NCBI RefSeq assembly: GCF_002934605.1
Contig: NZ_PTJC01000008.1
Coordinates: 1 to 64,000, forward strand
DNA: 64,000 nt
DNA from: Neolewinella xylanilytica
GTDB lineage: Bacteria > Bacteroidota > Bacteroidia > Chitinophagales > Saprospiraceae
Reading direction: 5' to 3'
Below are positions 61,714 through 64,000 of this stretch, piece by piece; position 1 is the first letter of the stretch, and each line of letters begins with the position of its first letter. Made by a program: the position numbers and the translations under genes. The notes below the pieces were generated by a model. That model was not told the DNA's origin. It searched no databases and saw only the letters and a list, made by a program, of their open reading frames with translations.

Positions 61714-61721
61714 TACCTTTG
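61714..61721 (+). promoter_or_regulatory. -7 element before gatC
   Basis: TACCTTTG, a perfect TAnnTTTG match, ending nine bases before the ATG at 61731. Confidence 0.55.
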
Positions 61722-61730
61722 TCGAAAAGA

Positions 61731-62027
61731 ATGCCGATGACCGTTGACGACGAACTAGTATTGCGACTGGCCGATCTTTCCAAACTGGCAATACCCCCGG
61801 AGCGAATCGAAAAACTTCGGGGCGATCTGGAAAATATTCTGGTGATGGTAGAAAAGCTGAATGAATTAGACCTGGACGGCGTCGAGCCCCTGCGCTACGT
61901 AACCGACGTAGAACAACGGCTCCGTGCCGACACAACAGGCCCCCACCTTCACCGAGCCACGGCTCTGGAAAATGCCCCCGATGGCGACGGGGAATTCTTC
62001 CGGGTACCTCGCGTCATCAATCATTAA
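61731..62027 (+). CDS. gatC: Asp-tRNA(Asn)/Glu-tRNA(Gln) amidotransferase subunit C
   Basis: 98-residue small subunit of the GatCAB amidotransferase, which converts misacylated Glu-tRNA(Gln) and Asp-tRNA(Asn). [40 protein letters not shown] and the [20 protein letters not shown] stretch match the family, including the PxxxRxD-like end. gatA and gatB are elsewhere. The start is ATG 61731 or ATG 61737. It has its own promoter-like TACCTTTG and is followed 11 bases later by the ABC ATPase gene. Confidence 0.92.
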   Translation: MPMTVDDELVLRLADLSKLAIPPERIEKLRGDLENILVMVEKLNELDLDGVEPLRYVTDVEQRLRADTTGPHLHRATALENAPDGDGEFFRVPRVINH

Positions 62028-62038
62028 TCTACCCCCCT

Positions 62039-62770
62039 ATGCCTGCCGTCATCAACATCACCCAGTTAACCAAGACCTACATTATGGGCCAGACGGAAGT
62101 CCGGGCGCTGCGGGGCATCGACCTCCAGATCCAGACCAACGAGTATGTCGCGCTCATGGGGCCTTCCGGTTCGGGTAAATCCACCCTGATGAATTTGCTG
62201 GGTTGCCTGGACACCCCGACCTCCGGTTCCTACCTCCTGGACGGCCGCGACGTCAGCCGGATGGAAGATGCCGAGCTCGCCAATATCCGCAACGAAAAGA
62301 TCGGCTTCGTATTCCAGACCTTTAACCTGCTCCCCCGGCAAACCACGCTGGAGAACGTGGCCCTCCCCCTGGTTTACGCCGGACTGGGTAAGGGCGAGCG
62401 ACAAGCGCGGGCCGCCGAGGTGCTTGCCTCCGTGGGACTGGGCGACCGGCTCGACCACCGTCCGAACGAGCTATCGGGCGGCCAACGGCAGCGCGTAGCC
62501 ATCGCCCGCGCCCTGGTAAATAATCCCGCCATTATTCTGGCGGATGAACCCACCGGTAACCTGGACACCAAGACCTCGATCGAGATTATGGAAATCTTCG
62601 AGGATATCCAGTCACGGGGCAATACCGTCATCCTGGTCACCCACGAACCCGACATTGCCGAGCACGCCCACCGCATCGTCCGCTTGCGCGACGGAGAAGT
62701 GGAAAGCGACGAGGCGAACGATCACATAATTCGCGCCAGCGATCCGACGCATCGTTACAATCAGGCCTGA
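62039..62770 (+). CDS. ABC transporter ATP-binding protein, LolD/MacB-like
   Basis: 243-residue ATPase. Walker A is GPSGSGKST, the signature [20 protein letters not shown], Walker [13 protein letters not shown], and the H-loop His is in [11 protein letters not shown]. The MacB/LolD/FtsE branch is indicated by [20 protein letters not shown] and the [20 protein letters not shown] segment. It would power lipoprotein release, efflux or a similar membrane partner, but no permease gene is adjacent. It lies 11 bases after gatC, with lpxC-fabZ downstream under a separate promoter. Confidence 0.92.
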   Translation: MPAVINITQLTKTYIMGQTEVRALRGIDLQIQTNEYVALMGPSGSGKSTLMNLLGCLDTPTSGSYLLDGRDVSRMEDAELANIRNEKIGFVFQTFNLLPRQTTLENVALPLVYAGLGKGERQARAAEVLASVGLGDRLDHRPNELSGGQRQRVAIARALVNNPAIILADEPTGNLDTKTSIEIMEIFEDIQSRGNTVILVTHEPDIAEHAHRIVRLRDGEVESDEANDHIIRASDPTHRYNQA

Positions 62771-62775
62771 CGTGC

Positions 62776-62783
62776 TATCTTTG
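62776..62783 (+). promoter_or_regulatory. -7 promoter element of lpxC-fabZ
   Basis: TATCTTTG, a perfect TAnnTTTG match, directly after the ABC ATPase stop; leader of about 50 bases to the ATG at 62834. No good -33 TTG is seen. Confidence 0.55.
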
Positions 62784-62833
62784 CGCGCATATTAGCCGGA
62801 CAGCTGTGTCCGGCCGCCGTTACGATAGTATAT

Positions 62834-64000
62834 ATGAACCAACGTACGATAGCCAATACCGTATCGATCAGTGGGGTCGGACTGCATACCGGCCAGGAAG
62901 TGAATCTGGTATTCAAAGCCGCTCCCGAAGGACACGGGGTCAAATTCAAACGGGTGGACCTGGAAGACCAGCCCCTGATGAACGTCGACGTGAACCGGGT
63001 AGTCAGCACCGAGCGGTCGACGACCCTGGGCAGCGGTGGCGCGACGGTTTCCACCATCGAACATTTGCTGAGCGCGCTCTCCGGCCTTCAGGTCGACAAC
63101 GTCCTCATTGAGATCGACGGCGGTGAAGTGCCCATACTGGACGGCAGCGCCAGTCCTTTCGTGGCCCGCATTCTCGAGGCCGGGCTTGTCGAGCAGGAGG
63201 CCCCACGCGACTATTTCGTCGTAGAGGAGCCCATTACCTACCGGGACGAAGCCACCGGTTCGGAGATCGTCGCCCTACCCTACGATGGCTTCGAAGTGGT
63301 CTCGATGATCGATTTTGACAGCCCGGTGCTCGGTCAGCAGTACGCCACCCTCCGGGGCTACGAAGACTACGCCGAAGAGATTGCCCCCTGCCGCACCTTC
63401 GTTTTCTTGCACGAGTTGGAATCTCTGTTCGAGCACGAGCTCATCCGGGGGGGTGACCTGACCAATGCCATCGTCATTGCCGACCGCCACGTGCCCCAGC
63501 CCCGGCTGAACGCCCTGGCGCAGAAGATGGGGAAGGAAACCGTTGAAGTCACCGAGCAGGGTATCCTGAATACCCTAGACCTTAAATTTCACAACGAGCC
63601 GGCCCGGCATAAACTGCTGGACGTCATGGGCGACGTCAGCCTGCTCGGCGTACCCATCCGGGGGCGCATCCTGGCGACCAAACCCGGTCACCGTGTCAAC
63701 GTAGCCTTTACCAAGCTGCTCAAGAAAGCTTATCTCGATCAACGGCGTCTGAAGGGACGGCCTCGTTATAACCCCAACGAGGAGCCGGTCTTCACCACCG
63801 AGCAGATCCTGGAGGTCATGCCGCACCGCTACCCCTTCCTCCTCATCGACAAGATTATCGAGATGGGGGAGAATCACATCGTCGGCCTGAAGAACCTCAC
63901 CTTCAACGAAGCCTTTTTCCAGGGCCACTTCCCGAGCAATCACGTCATGCCCGGCGTATTGCAGATCGAGGCGATGGCGCAAACCGGCGGCCTGTTGGTA
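62834..64000 (+). CDS. lpxC/fabZ: Bifunctional UDP-3-O-acyl-N-acetylglucosamine deacetylase / 3-hydroxyacyl-ACP dehydratase (partial)
   Basis: Fusion of LpxC (lipid A synthesis) with FabZ (fatty acid elongation), an arrangement typical of Bacteroidota; 389 codons are in view and the C-terminus is cut by the window edge. LpxC part: [27 protein letters not shown] and the zinc and catalytic region [17 protein letters not shown]. FabZ part from about residue 320: [14 protein letters not shown] with the catalytic His and [34 protein letters not shown] linker joins them. Sharing one chain couples fatty-acid supply to lipid A output. A possible lpxA downstream is outside the window. Confidence 0.96.
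   Translation, partial: MNQRTIANTVSISGVGLHTGQEVNLVFKAAPEGHGVKFKRVDLEDQPLMNVDVNRVVSTERSTTLGSGGATVSTIEHLLSALSGLQVDNVLIEIDGGEVPILDGSASPFVARILEAGLVEQEAPRDYFVVEEPITYRDEATGSEIVALPYDGFEVVSMIDFDSPVLGQQYATLRGYEDYAEEIAPCRTFVFLHELESLFEHELIRGGDLTNAIVIADRHVPQPRLNALAQKMGKETVEVTEQGILNTLDLKFHNEPARHKLLDVMGDVSLLGVPIRGRILATKPGHRVNVAFTKLLKKAYLDQRRLKGRPRYNPNEEPVFTTEQILEVMPHRYPFLLIDKIIEMGENHIVGLKNLTFNEAFFQGHFPSNHVMPGVLQIEAMAQTGGLLV

Overview
The window looks like chromosomal DNA of a Bacteroidota bacterium, most likely of the Saprospiria/Lewinella type (the finer placement is inference). Four things point there: LpxC fused to FabZ at the right edge; a bS16 with a long acidic tail; a PorE-like TPR/beta-propeller envelope protein; and promoters of the TAnnTTTG type that often sit only a few bases before the start codon. 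Most of the window is GC-rich with densely packed genes. Two stretches, about 1-2.7 kb and 3.5-7.4 kb, are different in character.

Layout. Bases 1-2.7 kb hold a lower-GC lipoprotein gene, a degenerate 39-bp tandem repeat, an IS3-family element with a broken transposase, and a fragment of a second IS3 transposase on the opposite strand. Bases 2.7-7.4 kb hold scattered small genes (a PhyH-type oxygenase, a VOC protein, a DinB-like protein, a DUF1801 protein) separated by long stretches that look like decayed sequence. Bases 7.4-13.9 kb carry an SGNH hydrolase, a three-subunit molybdenum oxidoreductase with a Tat-type signal (PaoABC-like), a second DUF1801 gene and an NlpE/META lipoprotein. Bases 13.9-24.1 kb hold a second PhyH enzyme, tRNA-Leu(UAA) with its own promoter and terminator, an acyl-CoA carboxylase beta subunit, hemE, an aminotransferase, an HtrA protease, dapF and a class IV aminotransferase.

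Bases 24.1-37.3 kb hold rpsP, a transaldolase-like aldolase, a compact operon with two tandem paralogous membrane glycosyltransferase-like proteins, a phosphodiesterase, a CNNM/CBS membrane protein, a triple-LysM protein, a dicarboxylate symporter, a YdcZ transporter and accD. Bases 37.3-41.6 kb form one minus-strand transcription unit: a PPK2 kinase followed by three poorly described proteins. Two of these carry peptidoglycan-binding-like segments, and one of the two has an L,D-transpeptidase-like His/Ser-Gly-Cys motif. This is the best candidate for an undescribed system. Bases 41.6-57.9 kb are mostly housekeeping: an SMP-30 lipoprotein, a Fpg/Nei-type glycosylase without the zinc finger, argS, a transporter fused to HEAT repeats, msrA, an FKBP, a YggS-type protein, rlmF, a zinc peptidase, a MORN-TonB protein, xseA, ribH and a threonine dehydratase. 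Bases 57.9-64 kb hold an esterase, a PorE-like protein with two SPOR domains where OmpA would be expected, a 2H phosphoesterase, gatC, an ABC ATPase and lpxC-fabZ, which runs off the edge.

No CRISPR array, rRNA, prophage or replication origin was seen.
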